A DNA stretch of 64,000 nucleotides from Pseudoduganella lurida (GTDB taxonomy: Bacteria; Pseudomonadota; Gammaproteobacteria; Burkholderiales; Burkholderiaceae_D), in NCBI RefSeq assembly GCF_007830455.1, contig NZ_VLLB01000007.1, positions 124,001 through 188,000 of the forward strand, written 5' to 3'. Below the pieces are notes generated by a model. That model searched no databases. It was given only the letters and a program-made list of their open reading frames with translations, and was not told the origin of the DNA. Made by a program: the position numbers and the translations under genes. Positions within the stretch are counted from its first letter, which is position 1. Each line of letters starts with the position of its first letter. Shown in pieces: positions 31,757-41,475 of this stretch.

Positions 31757-33309
31757 ACACGCTGGCCACCACCACCGCTGCGCAGCCTGTCGTCACCAGG
31801 CCGGCGCCCGTGCCCGCGTCGCCGCGGCTGCAATGGCTGATCGGCGCGGCAGCAGTGCTCTTGCCGCTGATCGCCTATTTCGGCACGGCCGCATCGATCG
31901 TGGCGATCTGGCAGCGTTCCGCCACGTTCGCGCACGGCTTCGTCATCGTGCCTATCACGCTGTGGCTGGTGTGGGGCCGCCGCGCCCAGCTGGCAGTGCT
32001 GCCGGTGCGGCCCTGCTGGCCGGCGCTGGCGGCACTGGCGCTGTGCGGCGCGGCGTGGATGCTCGCTTCGCTGGGCGACGTGCTGATCGTTCGGCAGTAT
32101 GCGTTCGCCGCCATGCTGCCGCTGACCGTGCTGGCCGTGTATGGCACTGCCATCGCCCGCGCATTGCTGTTCCCGCTGGCGTTCCTGCTGTTCGGCGTGC
32201 CGGTGGGTGAAACGCTGATCGATCCGCTCATCCAGATCACGGCCAGCTTCACCGTCGAGGCGCTGCGCCTGACGGGCATACCCGTGCTGCGCGAAGGGAA
32301 CAACTTCAGCCTGCCCACGGGCGACTGGTCCGTCGTGGAAGCGTGCAGCGGCCTGCGCTACCTGATCTCGTCCGTCACGCTGGGCTGCCTGTATGCGTAT
32401 CTCACTTACCGTACGCTGTGGCGGCGCGCCCTGTTCGTGCTGGTGGCGCTGCTGCTGCCGGTGCTGGCGAACGGCATCCGCGCCTACCTGATCGTGCTGA
32501 TCGGCCACTTGAGCGGCATGACGATGGCGGTCGGCGTCGATCACCTGATCTACGGCTGGGTGTTCTTCGGCGCCGTGATGCTGGCGCTGTTCTGGATCGG
32601 CAGCTTCTGGCGCGAGGACCACGGCACGCCACCGCAGGCGGATGTCGCCCATGCCGCCGGCCGGTCGGCGCCGCCCGCCGCAGTGGCTGCCGCCGCATTG
32701 GGCGTGGCCGTGTGCATCGGCGTCTGGCCCGCCTACGCATGGCAGATGGAACGCAGCAACGCGGTGCCGCGGCCCGTGGACCTGGCTTCGTTCCAGGCGC
32801 AGGTGCCGGAGACAGGACCGTTCACCGCCTGGGCACCCGACTTCGCGCCCGCCAGCGCCCGGTTGCAGCGCTACTACCGGGTCGATGATGCAACAGTGGG
32901 CTTCCTCCTGAAGTTCTACCGCGATGGCGGCCAGGGCAAGCTGGTGAGCTCGACCAACAAGCTCACGGGACAGCGCGCGGCATGGCACGAAACGGGCGTG
33001 GCAGTGCGCGCCGAAGCCATCGCCGGCCGCACGCTGGTGCTGCGCGAGACCACCGTGGCGGGCGTCGATGGCCGCTTCGTCGTCTGGCAGTGGTATGACA
33101 TCGGCGGCCGCGCCACCGCCAGCAACTACGTGGGCAAGCTGCTGCAGGTGAAGCAGAAGTTCCTGACCGGCAGCGACGATGGCGCGGCGCTGATGGTCTA
33201 CGCGCCGTATGACGAGAATCCGGCCACGGCGCGTCCCGCCCTGCGCGCCTTCCTGCGCGGCCACCTCGCGGCGATCGATGCCGTGCTGGCACGCAACCGT
33301 CGGCGCTGA
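31753..33309 (+). CDS. xrtA: Exosortase A with C-terminal EpsI domain
   Basis: A 518-residue integral membrane cysteine transpeptidase that cuts PEP-CTERM proteins. About eight hydrophobic helices span residues 30-290. The active site is clear: Cys198 in VVEACSGLRYL, Arg243 in NGIRAYLIV and His264 in VDHLIYGW. A periplasmic EpsI-type domain follows (about 310-518, with YYRVDDATVGFLLKFYRDGGQGKLV and YVGKLLQVKQKF). The start at 31753 overlaps the previous stop; an ATG 12 bp upstream would add four residues. The PEP-CTERM protein at 15247-16185 is a likely substrate. Confidence 0.93.
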   Translation: MNTLATTTAAQPVVTRPAPVPASPRLQWLIGAAAVLLPLIAYFGTAASIVAIWQRSATFAHGFVIVPITLWLVWGRRAQLAVLPVRPCWPALAALALCGAAWMLASLGDVLIVRQYAFAAMLPLTVLAVYGTAIARALLFPLAFLLFGVPVGETLIDPLIQITASFTVEALRLTGIPVLREGNNFSLPTGDWSVVEACSGLRYLISSVTLGCLYAYLTYRTLWRRALFVLVALLLPVLANGIRAYLIVLIGHLSGMTMAVGVDHLIYGWVFFGAVMLALFWIGSFWREDHGTPPQADVAHAAGRSAPPAAVAAAALGVAVCIGVWPAYAWQMERSNAVPRPVDLASFQAQVPETGPFTAWAPDFAPASARLQRYYRVDDATVGFLLKFYRDGGQGKLVSSTNKLTGQRAAWHETGVAVRAEAIAGRTLVLRETTVAGVDGRFVVWQWYDIGGRATASNYVGKLLQVKQKFLTGSDDGAALMVYAPYDENPATARPALRAFLRGHLAAIDAVLARNRRR

Positions 33310-33315
33310 GCGGCC

Positions 33316-34494
33316 ATGCACGACATTCCCCTCATCGTCCACCTGATCTACCGGCTCGACTTCGGCGGGCTGGAGGCGCTGCTGGTCGAACGCATCAACC
33401 GCATGCCGGCGGAACGCTACCGGCACGCGGTGGTGTGCCTGACCCAGGCCGATCCCGCGTTCGCAACGCGCATCACGCGCCGCGGCGTCACCATTCACGC
33501 CCTGCACAAGCAGCCCGGCCTGGCGCTGTCCACCCACCTGCGCCTGTGGCGCCTGCTGCGCCGGCTGCGGCCCGCCATCCTGCACTCATACAACCTGTCG
33601 GCTGTCGAGTACGGGCCCGTGGCGCTGCTGGCCGGCGTGCCGGTGCGCATCAGCGGTGCCCACGGCCGCGATGCGGACGATCCACACGGCCGCAACCGCA
33701 AGCACAACCTGCTGCGCCGCCTGATGGCGCCGTTCTACGACTGCTGCTATGCCAATTCGGCAGCGATGGAGGCCTGGAACCGCAGCGTCATCGGGGTGCA
33801 AGCGGCGAAAAGCCGTGTGCTGGCCAACGGCATCGACACCGAGCGCTTCCACCCCCGCCAGCCGGATGATGCGGTGCCGCCCGGCTGGCCATTCGCGGCG
33901 GACGACATCGTGATCGGCAGCGTGGGCCGCCTCCAGGCCGTCAAGGACCAGGCGACCTTGCTCGACGCCTTTGCGCTGCTGCGCGAGCGGCTGCCCACAA
34001 TGCGCGACCAGCTGCGCCTGGCCATCATCGGCGACGGCCCGCTGCTGCTGTCGCTGCGCGAACGTGCCGTGAGGCTGGGGCTGGCCGATGCGGCCTGGCT
34101 GCCCGGCGCGCGGCAGGATGTCGCGCCGCTGCTGCGGCACCTGCACGTGTTCGCGATGCCGTCGATCGCCGAAGGCACGCCCGGCTCGGCGCTGGAAGCG
34201 ATGGCCAGCGGCCTGCCGGTGGTCGGCACGCGCGTCGGCGGCATTCCGGAAGTGGTGGACGATGGCGTCACCGGCACCCTCGTGCCGCCGTCGGATGCCG
34301 CGGCGCTGGCCGCTGCCCTGGAGCGCTATGTCGCGGTGCCGGCACTGGCCGCCCGCCATGGCGCCGCCGGCCGCGAGCGCGTGCTGCGCCTGTACGGGAT
34401 GGCCGCCATGGTGGCCGCCTACCAGCAGCTGTACGACAGCCTGTGCGAACGAAAGATCCGAACGGGAAGGGCGGTGACATCATGTGCGGAATAG
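33316..34494 (+). CDS. XrtA-system sugar transferase (TIGR03088 type)
   Basis: A 392-residue GT-B glycosyltransferase. IVHLIYRLDFGGLEALLVERINRMP is the marker N-terminus (Gly-rich acceptor loop), SGAHGRD is mid-domain, and the donor domain has IGSVGRLQAVKDQATLLDAF and the EX7E-like EGTPGSALEAMASGLPVVGTRVGGIPE. It overlaps the amidotransferase start by 13 bp. It should add a sugar to the lipid-linked repeat unit. Confidence 0.9.
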   Translation: MHDIPLIVHLIYRLDFGGLEALLVERINRMPAERYRHAVVCLTQADPAFATRITRRGVTIHALHKQPGLALSTHLRLWRLLRRLRPAILHSYNLSAVEYGPVALLAGVPVRISGAHGRDADDPHGRNRKHNLLRRLMAPFYDCCYANSAAMEAWNRSVIGVQAAKSRVLANGIDTERFHPRQPDDAVPPGWPFAADDIVIGSVGRLQAVKDQATLLDAFALLRERLPTMRDQLRLAIIGDGPLLLSLRERAVRLGLADAAWLPGARQDVAPLLRHLHVFAMPSIAEGTPGSALEAMASGLPVVGTRVGGIPEVVDDGVTGTLVPPSDAAALAAALERYVAVPALAARHGAAGRERVLRLYGMAAMVAAYQQLYDSLCERKIRTGRAVTSCAE

Positions 34495-36377
34495 TGGGCA
34501 TCCTGGACACGCGTGGCCAGCGTGCCATCGACGAGGCGCTGCTGCGCCGCATGAACGACACGCAGCGTCACCGCGGTCCGGACGAAGGCGATATCCATGT
34601 GGAACCGGGCGTCGGCTTCGGCCACCGCCGGCTGTCCGTCATCGACCTGTCGCTCGGCCAGCAGCCGCTCGGCAACGAGGATGGCAGCGTGATGGTCTGC
34701 TATAACGGCGAGATCTACAACTACCGCGAACTGACGGCGCAGCTGAAGGCACTGGGCCACGTGTTCCGCACCCACAGCGATACGGAAGTGATCGTGCATG
34801 CCTGGGAAGAATGGGGCGAGGCTTGCGTCGAGCGCTTCCGCGGCATGTTCGCCTTCGGCCTGTGGGACCGCAACCGCCAGGCCATGTTCCTGGCGCGCGA
34901 CCACCTGGGCGTGAAGCCGCTGTTCTACGCGATGCTGCCCGATGGCCTGTTCGCCTTCAGCTCGGAGCTGAAGGCCCTGCGCGCGCTGCCCGGCCTGCCG
35001 CGCGGGATCGACCCGTGCGCCGTCGAGGACTATTTCGCCTATGGCTACATACCGGAGCCGAAGACGATCTACCGGGGCGCCTGCAAACTGTCGCCCGGTC
35101 ACCGGTTGCTGCAGCAGGTCGGCAGTCCGTTGGCCCAGCCCGAACGCTGGTGGGATGTGCCGTTCCAGCTGCACCATGCGATGACGGAAAGCGATGCGCA
35201 GGGCGAGCTGGTGGAACGGCTGCGCGACTCCGTAAAAAGCCAGCTGGTGGCCGAGGTGCCGCTGGGGGCCTTCCTGTCCGGCGGCGTCGATTCGAGCGCC
35301 GTCGTCGCCACCATGGCGGGGCTGACCGATGGTCCCGTCAATACCTGCTCGATCGCCTTCCGCGACAAGGCCTACGACGAATCGGCCTACGCCGCCCAGG
35401 TCGCCGAGCAGTACGGCACCGACCACCACGTGCAAACCGTCGACACGGACGACTTCGGCCTGCTCGACACGCTGTCCGACCTGTACGACGAACCGTATGC
35501 TGACAGCTCGGCAATCCCCACCTACCGCGTCTGCCAGCTGGCGCGCCAGCGCGTGACCGTGGCGCTGTCGGGCGACGGCGGCGACGAGAACCTGGCCGGC
35601 TACCGCCGCTACCGCTACACGATGGCCGAGGAGCGCGTGCGGGGGCGCATCCCGTCCGCGCTGCGGCGCTCGCTGTTCGGCACCCTGGGCCGCTACTACC
35701 CGAAGGCCGACTGGGCGCCCCGCGTGTTCCGCGCCAAGAGCACCTTCGAATCGCTGTCGCGCGACCTCGTCGAAGGTTACTTCCACGGCGTGTCGATCAT
35801 GACGGATGCGATGCGCGCGCAGCTGTTCTCGGATGCCTTCCGCGCCAGCCTGCAGGGCTACCGCGCCATCGACGTGATGCGTACCCACCAGCGGGCCGCG
35901 CCCACCGACGAGCCCCTGTCGCTGATCCAGTACCTCGACATGAAAACCTACCTGCCCGGCGACATCCTCACGAAGGTGGACCGCGCCAGCATGGCCCATG
36001 CGCTGGAAGTGCGCGTGCCGCTGCTCGACCATCGGCTGGTCGAATGGATATCGGGCCTGCCGCCGGCCATGAAACTGAAGGGCGCCGAGGGCAAGTACAT
36101 CTTCAAGAAGAGCATGGAAAAATTCCTGCCGCACGAGATCCTGTACCGCCGCAAGCAGGGCTTCGCCGTGCCGCTGGCGGCGTGGTTCCGCGGCCCGTTG
36201 CGCGAACGCGTGCGCAGTGCGCTGCTGGGGCCGGACCTGGCCGCCACCGGCATGTTCAACGGCGCCTTCCTGGCCGAGATGGTCGAGCACCACCAGTCGG
36301 GGCGCCGCGACTACAGCGCGCCGATCTGGACGCTGCTGATGTTCGAGGCGTTCCTGAAGAAAGAACTGCAGGCCTGA
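34482..36377 (+). CDS. Exosortase A-associated amidotransferase 1 (asparagine-synthetase family)
   Basis: A 631-residue class II amidotransferase. Cys2 in MCGIVGI is the glutaminase nucleophile, NGEIYNYREL and DTEVIVHAWEEWG follow, and the synthetase P-loop SGGVDS is at residues 266-271 with SGDGGDENLAGY after it. Unlike its paralogue at 1687-3534 it has a complete glutaminase site. The start has GGGAAGGG 12-20 bp upstream and lies inside the previous gene. It presumably amidates a uronic acid or other carboxylate on the polysaccharide, using glutamine. Confidence 0.92.
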   Translation: MCGIVGILDTRGQRAIDEALLRRMNDTQRHRGPDEGDIHVEPGVGFGHRRLSVIDLSLGQQPLGNEDGSVMVCYNGEIYNYRELTAQLKALGHVFRTHSDTEVIVHAWEEWGEACVERFRGMFAFGLWDRNRQAMFLARDHLGVKPLFYAMLPDGLFAFSSELKALRALPGLPRGIDPCAVEDYFAYGYIPEPKTIYRGACKLSPGHRLLQQVGSPLAQPERWWDVPFQLHHAMTESDAQGELVERLRDSVKSQLVAEVPLGAFLSGGVDSSAVVATMAGLTDGPVNTCSIAFRDKAYDESAYAAQVAEQYGTDHHVQTVDTDDFGLLDTLSDLYDEPYADSSAIPTYRVCQLARQRVTVALSGDGGDENLAGYRRYRYTMAEERVRGRIPSALRRSLFGTLGRYYPKADWAPRVFRAKSTFESLSRDLVEGYFHGVSIMTDAMRAQLFSDAFRASLQGYRAIDVMRTHQRAAPTDEPLSLIQYLDMKTYLPGDILTKVDRASMAHALEVRVPLLDHRLVEWISGLPPAMKLKGAEGKYIFKKSMEKFLPHEILYRRKQGFAVPLAAWFRGPLRERVRSALLGPDLAATGMFNGAFLAEMVEHHQSGRRDYSAPIWTLLMFEAFLKKELQA

Positions 36378-36378
36378 C

Positions 36379-37653
36379 ATGGGGAACGCCGATTTCGCCG
36401 CCGCGCCCCTGGCCATCCTGCACGTGCTGGATCACTCGATTCCCCTGCACAGCGGCTACACCTTCCGCACCCGCGCCATCCTCCGGGCGCAGCGCGCGCT
36501 CGGCTGGCAGACGCACCATGTCACAAGCCCGAAGCATGCGGAAGGCGGCGGCGTGGCGGAGGATACGCAGGAGTCGGTCGATGGCCTGTGCTTCCACCGC
36601 ACCCGCCCCGCGGACGGTGTCTTCGCGCGGCTGCCCCTGCTCAACCAGCTGGCCGTGATCGACCGGCTGGCCGCGCGGCTGCTGCAGGTCGCACGGCAGA
36701 CAGCGCCGGACATCCTCCACGCCCACTCGCCCGCACTGAACGCGATCGCCGCACTGCGCGTGGGCCGCCGGCTCGGCATCCCCGTGGTCTACGAGGTGCG
36801 CGCGTTCTGGGAGGATGCGGCCGTCGACCATGGCACCAGCCGCGCATGGGGCCTGCGCTACCGGCTGACGCGGGCCATGGAAAGCTGGGCACTGCGGCGC
36901 GCCGATGCGATCACCACCATCTGCACCGGCCTGCGCGACGAGATCCTCGGCCGCGGCATCGCCGCCGGCAAGGTCACCGTCATCCCGAACGCCGTCGACA
37001 TCGGCGATTTTGCCTCCGGCGGCACGCGCGACGAGGCGCTGGCCGGCACACTGGGCCTGCAGGGCAAGACGGTGCTGGGCTTCATCGGCTCCTTCTATGC
37101 GTACGAAGGCCTGAATGTCCTGCTCGACGCGCTGCCGACGCTGCTGGCGGCGCGTCCCGACCTGCGCGTGCTGCTCGTTGGCGGCGGGCCGCAGGAGGCA
37201 GCGCTGCGTGCCCAGGCCCGCGGATTGGGTGTGGCGGACAGCGTAATCTTCACGGGTCGCGTGCCCCACCACGAAGTCCACCGCTACTACGACGTAGTGG
37301 ATGTGCTGTGCTACCCGCGCCTGAAGATGCGCCTGACCGATCTCGTCACCCCATTGAAACCGCTGGAGGCGATGGCGCAGGGCCGGCTGCTGGCCGCGTC
37401 CGACGTGGGCGGCCACCGCGAACTGATCGAGGATGGCCGCACCGGCGTGCTGTTCGCGGCCGGCGATGCGGCGGCACTGGCGGCGCGCGTACTGGCCCTG
37501 CTGGCCGCGCCCGCGCAGTGGCCCACATTGCGCGCCCAGGGGCGCCGCTTCGTCGAAGAAGAGCGCAACTGGGCCGCCAGCGTGGCGCGCTACGGCAGCG
37601 TGTACGCCAGCGTGGTACCGCTGCGGATGCCCGGCCTGGTGGAGGAAGCATGA
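36379..37653 (+). CDS. XrtA-system glycosyltransferase (TIGR04063 type)
   Basis: A 424-residue GT-B enzyme. ILHVLDHSIPLHSGYTFRTRAI is the marker N-terminus of this exosortase A-associated family; DILHAHSPALNAIAALRVG and VVYEVRAFWEDAAVDHG follow, and the donor domain has GFIGSFYAYEGLNVLLDALP, VPHHEVHRYYDVVDVLCYPRL and LKPLEAMAQGRLLAASDVGGHRELI. It begins 1 bp after the amidotransferase stop and overlaps the next gene by ATGA. Confidence 0.9.
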   Translation: MGNADFAAAPLAILHVLDHSIPLHSGYTFRTRAILRAQRALGWQTHHVTSPKHAEGGGVAEDTQESVDGLCFHRTRPADGVFARLPLLNQLAVIDRLAARLLQVARQTAPDILHAHSPALNAIAALRVGRRLGIPVVYEVRAFWEDAAVDHGTSRAWGLRYRLTRAMESWALRRADAITTICTGLRDEILGRGIAAGKVTVIPNAVDIGDFASGGTRDEALAGTLGLQGKTVLGFIGSFYAYEGLNVLLDALPTLLAARPDLRVLLVGGGPQEAALRAQARGLGVADSVIFTGRVPHHEVHRYYDVVDVLCYPRLKMRLTDLVTPLKPLEAMAQGRLLAASDVGGHRELIEDGRTGVLFAAGDAAALAARVLALLAAPAQWPTLRAQGRRFVEEERNWAASVARYGSVYASVVPLRMPGLVEEA

Positions 37654-38756
37654 CGGCGCTGTCGGTCGGCCTGGTCGGTCCGTTGCCGCCGCCGTCAGGC
37701 GGCATGGCCAACCAGACCTTGCAGCTGGCCGGCCTGCTGCGCGGTGCAGGGATCGAGGTCGAGACGGTGCAGGTCAATGCCGACTACCGGCCGGCGTGGA
37801 CGGGCCGTATCCGCGGCGTGCGCGCGCTGGTCCGCCTGCTGCCCTACCTGCTGCGGCTGTGGCGCACGGCCGGCCGCGTGCAGCTGTTCCACGTGATGGC
37901 CAATTCCGGCTGGTCCTGGCACCTGTTCGTGGCGCCGGCCATCCGCATCGCGCGGCTGCGGGGCACGCCCGTCGTCGTCAACTACCGGGGCGGCGAGGCG
38001 GCGGCGTTCTTCGCGCGCGCCTGGCCCCGCGTGGCAGCGAGCCTGGCGCGGGCGGATGCGGTGATCGTGCCCTCCGGCTTCCTGGAAACCGTCTTCGGCC
38101 AGTACGGCTTTGCGACGCAGGTGGTGCCCAATATCGTCGACCTGGAGCGCTTTGCGGCAGCGACCCGGGGCACGGCAGTTGCCGGTCCGCGCCTGCTGGT
38201 GGCGCGCAACCTGGAAGCGATCTACGACAACGCCACGGCCCTGCGCACGCTGGCACTGGTACGCGAAACGCATCCGACGGCCACACTGGTCATCGCCGGT
38301 TCCGGCCCGCTGCACGCCGTACTGGAAGCGCTGGCCGCTACATTGAACCTGCGGGAGGCCGTCACCTTCACGGGCCGCGTGGACAATGCCGGCATGGCGG
38401 CGCTGTACCGCGCTGCGGACGTGATGCTGAACTGCAGCCTGGTCGACAACACGCCGAACTCCGTGCTGGAAGCACTGGCCAGCGGCGTGCCGGTCGTCAG
38501 CACGAACGTCGGTGGCGTGCCGTACCTGGTGGAAGACGGCCGCACCGCGCTCCTGGTACCGCCCGCCGCGCCGCGCGCGATGGCCGATGCGGTGCTGCGT
38601 CTCGTCGCGGAACCTGCGCTGGCAGCAGCATTGCGTGAAGCAGGCCTGCGGCAGGTGCAGCAGTACACGTGGGCCAGCGTGCGGCCGCAGCTGCTGGGCG
38701 TGTACCAGGCCGTGCTGGCGGAACGAGCCGCCACCGCGGCGGTGAGCCGGCCATGA
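37650..38756 (+). CDS. Glycosyltransferase family 4
   Basis: A 368-residue GT-B glycosyltransferase. VGPLPPPSGGMANQTLQLAGLL is the N-terminal acceptor loop, FHVMANSGWSWHLF is mid-domain, and the donor domain reads VVPNIVDLERF, FTGRVDNAGMAALYRAADVMLNCSLVDNTPNSVLEALASGVPVVSTNVGGVPYLV. Start by ATGA overlap with the preceding glycosyltransferase; it overlaps the CapK-like gene in the same way. Sugar specificity unknown. Confidence 0.88.
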   Translation: MTALSVGLVGPLPPPSGGMANQTLQLAGLLRGAGIEVETVQVNADYRPAWTGRIRGVRALVRLLPYLLRLWRTAGRVQLFHVMANSGWSWHLFVAPAIRIARLRGTPVVVNYRGGEAAAFFARAWPRVAASLARADAVIVPSGFLETVFGQYGFATQVVPNIVDLERFAAATRGTAVAGPRLLVARNLEAIYDNATALRTLALVRETHPTATLVIAGSGPLHAVLEALAATLNLREAVTFTGRVDNAGMAALYRAADVMLNCSLVDNTPNSVLEALASGVPVVSTNVGGVPYLVEDGRTALLVPPAAPRAMADAVLRLVAEPALAAALREAGLRQVQQYTWASVRPQLLGVYQAVLAERAATAAVSRP

Positions 38757-40150
38757 GCACGCGCTACCGCTTCACGCCCTACACGGCGCTCGTCACGAAC
38801 CTGCTGTTCCCGCTGCACGAACGCGTCAAGCAGCACAGCAGCGTGGCCGTGCGCAAGGGGCTGGAGGAGTCGCAGTACTGGCCGGAGGAGCAGCTGCGCG
38901 CGCTGCAGCTGGAGCGGCTGCGCAGCCTGCTGGTGCGCGCGGGCGACAGCGTGCCGTACTTCCGCGACCTGTTCAAGAAGATGGACTTCGATCCGCACCG
39001 CGACGTGCACGGCCTCGATGTGCTGGAACGCCTGCCGTTGATGGACAAGGCGCTCATCCGCACCCATGCCGAGCGGCTGAAGGCGGCCGATGCGGCCGGC
39101 CTGGCCCGCTTCAACACGGGCGGCTCCAGTGGCGAGCCGCTGGTCTTCTACATCGGCAAGGAGCGCATCAGTCACGATGTCGCCGCCAAATGGCGCGCCA
39201 CGCGCTGGTGGGATGTGGACATCGGCGATCCGGAAATCGTCGTGTGGGGTTCGCCCATCGAGCTGAAGGCGCAGGACCGCGTGCGTGCATTGCGCGACCT
39301 GGTGCTGCGCACGCACCTGCTGCCCGCGTTCGAGATGTCGGCGGACAAGCTCGATGCCTTCGTCGAACGCATTCGCGCGCACCGCCCGCGCATGCTGTTC
39401 GGCTATCCGTCCGCGCTGTCGCACATCGCCCGCCACGCGCGCGACAAGGGCCAGCGCATGGACGACCTGGGCATCCGCGTGGCATTCGTCACGTCCGAGC
39501 GGCTGTACGAGGAACAGCGCGCGCAGATCACCGAGACCTTCGGCTGCCCCGTCGCCAACGGTTACGGCGGCCGCGATGCCGGCTTCATCGCCCACCAGTG
39601 TCCGCAGGGCGGCATGCACATCACGGCCGAGGACATCATCGTCGAGATCCTCGATCCGGCCGGCCAGCCCGTGCCGCGCGGCCAGCCGGGCGAGATCGTC
39701 GTCACCCACCTGGCCACCGGCGACTTCCCGTTCATCCGCTACCGCACCGGCGACATCGGCGTGCTGGGCACGCAGGGCTGCAGCTGCGGGCGCGGCCTGC
39801 CGCTGCTGCAGGAGATCCAGGGCCGCAGCACCGATTTCGTGGTGGCGCAGGATGGTACCGTGATGCATGGCCTGGCGCTCGTGTACATCCTGCGCGACCT
39901 GCCGCAGGTGGCGGCGTTCCGGATTTCGCAGGAAAGCCTGGAGCTCACGCGCGTGCAGATCGTCCTGGCCGAGCCGCTGGAGGAGGCGGCGTTCGCGGCG
40001 CTGCGCGGCCACGTGGAACGGGGCTTCCGGGCCCGGCTGGGTGCCGGCGTGGCTGTCGAGGTGGAGCGGGTCGCGCAGATCGCGCCGGAACAGTCGGGCA
40101 AGTTCCGCTATGTCGTCAGCAAGGTCGCGGCCGGGAGAGCCGCCGCATGA
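38753..40150 (+). CDS. CapK/phenylacetate-CoA ligase-like adenylate-forming enzyme
   Basis: A 465-residue adenylate-forming protein related to PaaK and capsule protein CapK. The P-loop is FNTGGSSGEPL (near residue 125). GYPSALSHIARHA and NGYGGRDAGFIAHQCPQGGMHI follow, then FIRYRTGDIGVL as the conserved Asp motif and CSCGRGLPLLQEIQGRSTDF before the small C-terminal domain. Such enzymes in capsule loci activate a carboxylate for transfer to the glycan. The acyl group is unknown. ATGA overlaps on both sides place it firmly in the operon. Confidence 0.88.
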   Translation: MSTRYRFTPYTALVTNLLFPLHERVKQHSSVAVRKGLEESQYWPEEQLRALQLERLRSLLVRAGDSVPYFRDLFKKMDFDPHRDVHGLDVLERLPLMDKALIRTHAERLKAADAAGLARFNTGGSSGEPLVFYIGKERISHDVAAKWRATRWWDVDIGDPEIVVWGSPIELKAQDRVRALRDLVLRTHLLPAFEMSADKLDAFVERIRAHRPRMLFGYPSALSHIARHARDKGQRMDDLGIRVAFVTSERLYEEQRAQITETFGCPVANGYGGRDAGFIAHQCPQGGMHITAEDIIVEILDPAGQPVPRGQPGEIVVTHLATGDFPFIRYRTGDIGVLGTQGCSCGRGLPLLQEIQGRSTDFVVAQDGTVMHGLALVYILRDLPQVAAFRISQESLELTRVQIVLAEPLEEAAFAALRGHVERGFRARLGAGVAVEVERVAQIAPEQSGKFRYVVSKVAAGRAAA

Positions 40151-41475
40151 GGGATGTCGTCATCACCCTGCTGGTGCTGGCCGCGCTGCCGTACATCTTC
40201 CGGCGGCCTTCGTTCGGGGTGGTGATGTGGATCTGGATGGGCGTGATGAACCCGCACACGCAGGGCTGGGGTTTCGCGCGCGAGTTCCCGTTCGCCGCCA
40301 TCATTGCGGTCACGACCGTCGCGGCGATGGCCACCGACCCGCGGCGCCGCTACCGGCTGGCGCTGAACCCCGTCACCATCACCTTCCTGCTGTTCGTCGC
40401 GTGGATGGCCCTCACGTCCGCGTTCGCGATCCATGCCGACCAGGTCGGGGGCCAGCTGGTGAAGGTAATGAAGATCATGGGCATGACGCTCGTCGTGCTG
40501 CTCCTGCTGCGCAAGCGCGTGCATGTCGAATGGCTGGTCTGGGCCGTGGTCGTGTCGATCGGCTACTACGGCGTCAAGGGCGGCCTGTTCACGCTGCGCA
40601 GCGGCGGCCAGTACCGCGTGTGGGGCCCGATCGGCACCTTCATCGACGGGAACAACGAGATCGCGCTGGCCCTGGTGATGACGATCCCGCTGATGCTGTA
40701 CCTGCATGGCCTGGTCGCGCACCGGTGGGGCCGGCGCGCGCTGCTGGCGGCGATGGTGCTGTGCGCGCTGGCTTCGCTGGCGTCGTACTCGCGCGGTGCG
40801 GCGATCGCCATGGCGCTGATGCTGGGCGCCCTGTGGATCAAGAGCCGCAACAAGGCGCTCACCGGCGTGCTGCTGGCCTGCTGCGTGCCGGTCGCGCTGC
40901 TGTTCATGCCCGCCCAGTGGCATGACCGCATCGACACGATCGACCAGTACCAGGACGACATGTCGGCGATGGGCCGCATCAACGCCTGGCACATGGCGTT
41001 CAACCTGGCCAACGACCGGCCGCTGGGCGGCGGCTTCGAGATCTACGATGCCGACGTGTTCGAGCGTTACGCGCCGGTGCCGGAAGACGTGCATGCCGCG
41101 CACAGCATCTACTTCCAGGTGCTGGGCGAGCATGGCTGGGTGGGCCTGGCGCTGTACCTGGCGCTCGGCTTCTTCACATGGCGCACCGGCACGGCGATCA
41201 TCCGCCAGGCGGCGCCGTTCGCGGATCTGGCCTGGGCCGGCCACCTGGCGCGCATGATCCAGGTGAGCCTGCTGGGGTTCCTGGCGGGCGGCACCTTCCT
41301 CAGCCTGGCGTACTTCGACGTGCCGTATTACCTGATGGCGGCCCTCGTGGCGACACGCACGATCGTCGAGCGGGAGCGCCTCGTGCTGCTGCCTGCGCGC
41401 GGGAAAAATCCGCTGGCACCGGACGACGACGTTGCCGGGAACCCCGACGAAGAGCTGCGCCATGATCCCGCCTGA
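40147..41475 (+). CDS. O-antigen ligase/polymerase-like membrane protein, exosortase A-associated
   Basis: A 442-residue protein with about ten to twelve membrane helices of the Wzy/WaaL family. It begins MRDVVITLLVLAALPYIFRRPSFGVVMWIWMGVMNPHTQGWGFA, characteristic of the XrtA-associated putative O-glycosylation ligase. The long periplasmic loop with GGGFEIYDADVFERYAP and HAAHSIYFQVLGEHGWVGL carries the conserved His/Glu region. It either polymerises repeat units or transfers glycan to protein. Start by ATGA overlap. Confidence 0.9.
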   Translation: MRDVVITLLVLAALPYIFRRPSFGVVMWIWMGVMNPHTQGWGFAREFPFAAIIAVTTVAAMATDPRRRYRLALNPVTITFLLFVAWMALTSAFAIHADQVGGQLVKVMKIMGMTLVVLLLLRKRVHVEWLVWAVVVSIGYYGVKGGLFTLRSGGQYRVWGPIGTFIDGNNEIALALVMTIPLMLYLHGLVAHRWGRRALLAAMVLCALASLASYSRGAAIAMALMLGALWIKSRNKALTGVLLACCVPVALLFMPAQWHDRIDTIDQYQDDMSAMGRINAWHMAFNLANDRPLGGGFEIYDADVFERYAPVPEDVHAAHSIYFQVLGEHGWVGLALYLALGFFTWRTGTAIIRQAAPFADLAWAGHLARMIQVSLLGFLAGGTFLSLAYFDVPYYLMAALVATRTIVERERLVLLPARGKNPLAPDDDVAGNPDEELRHDPA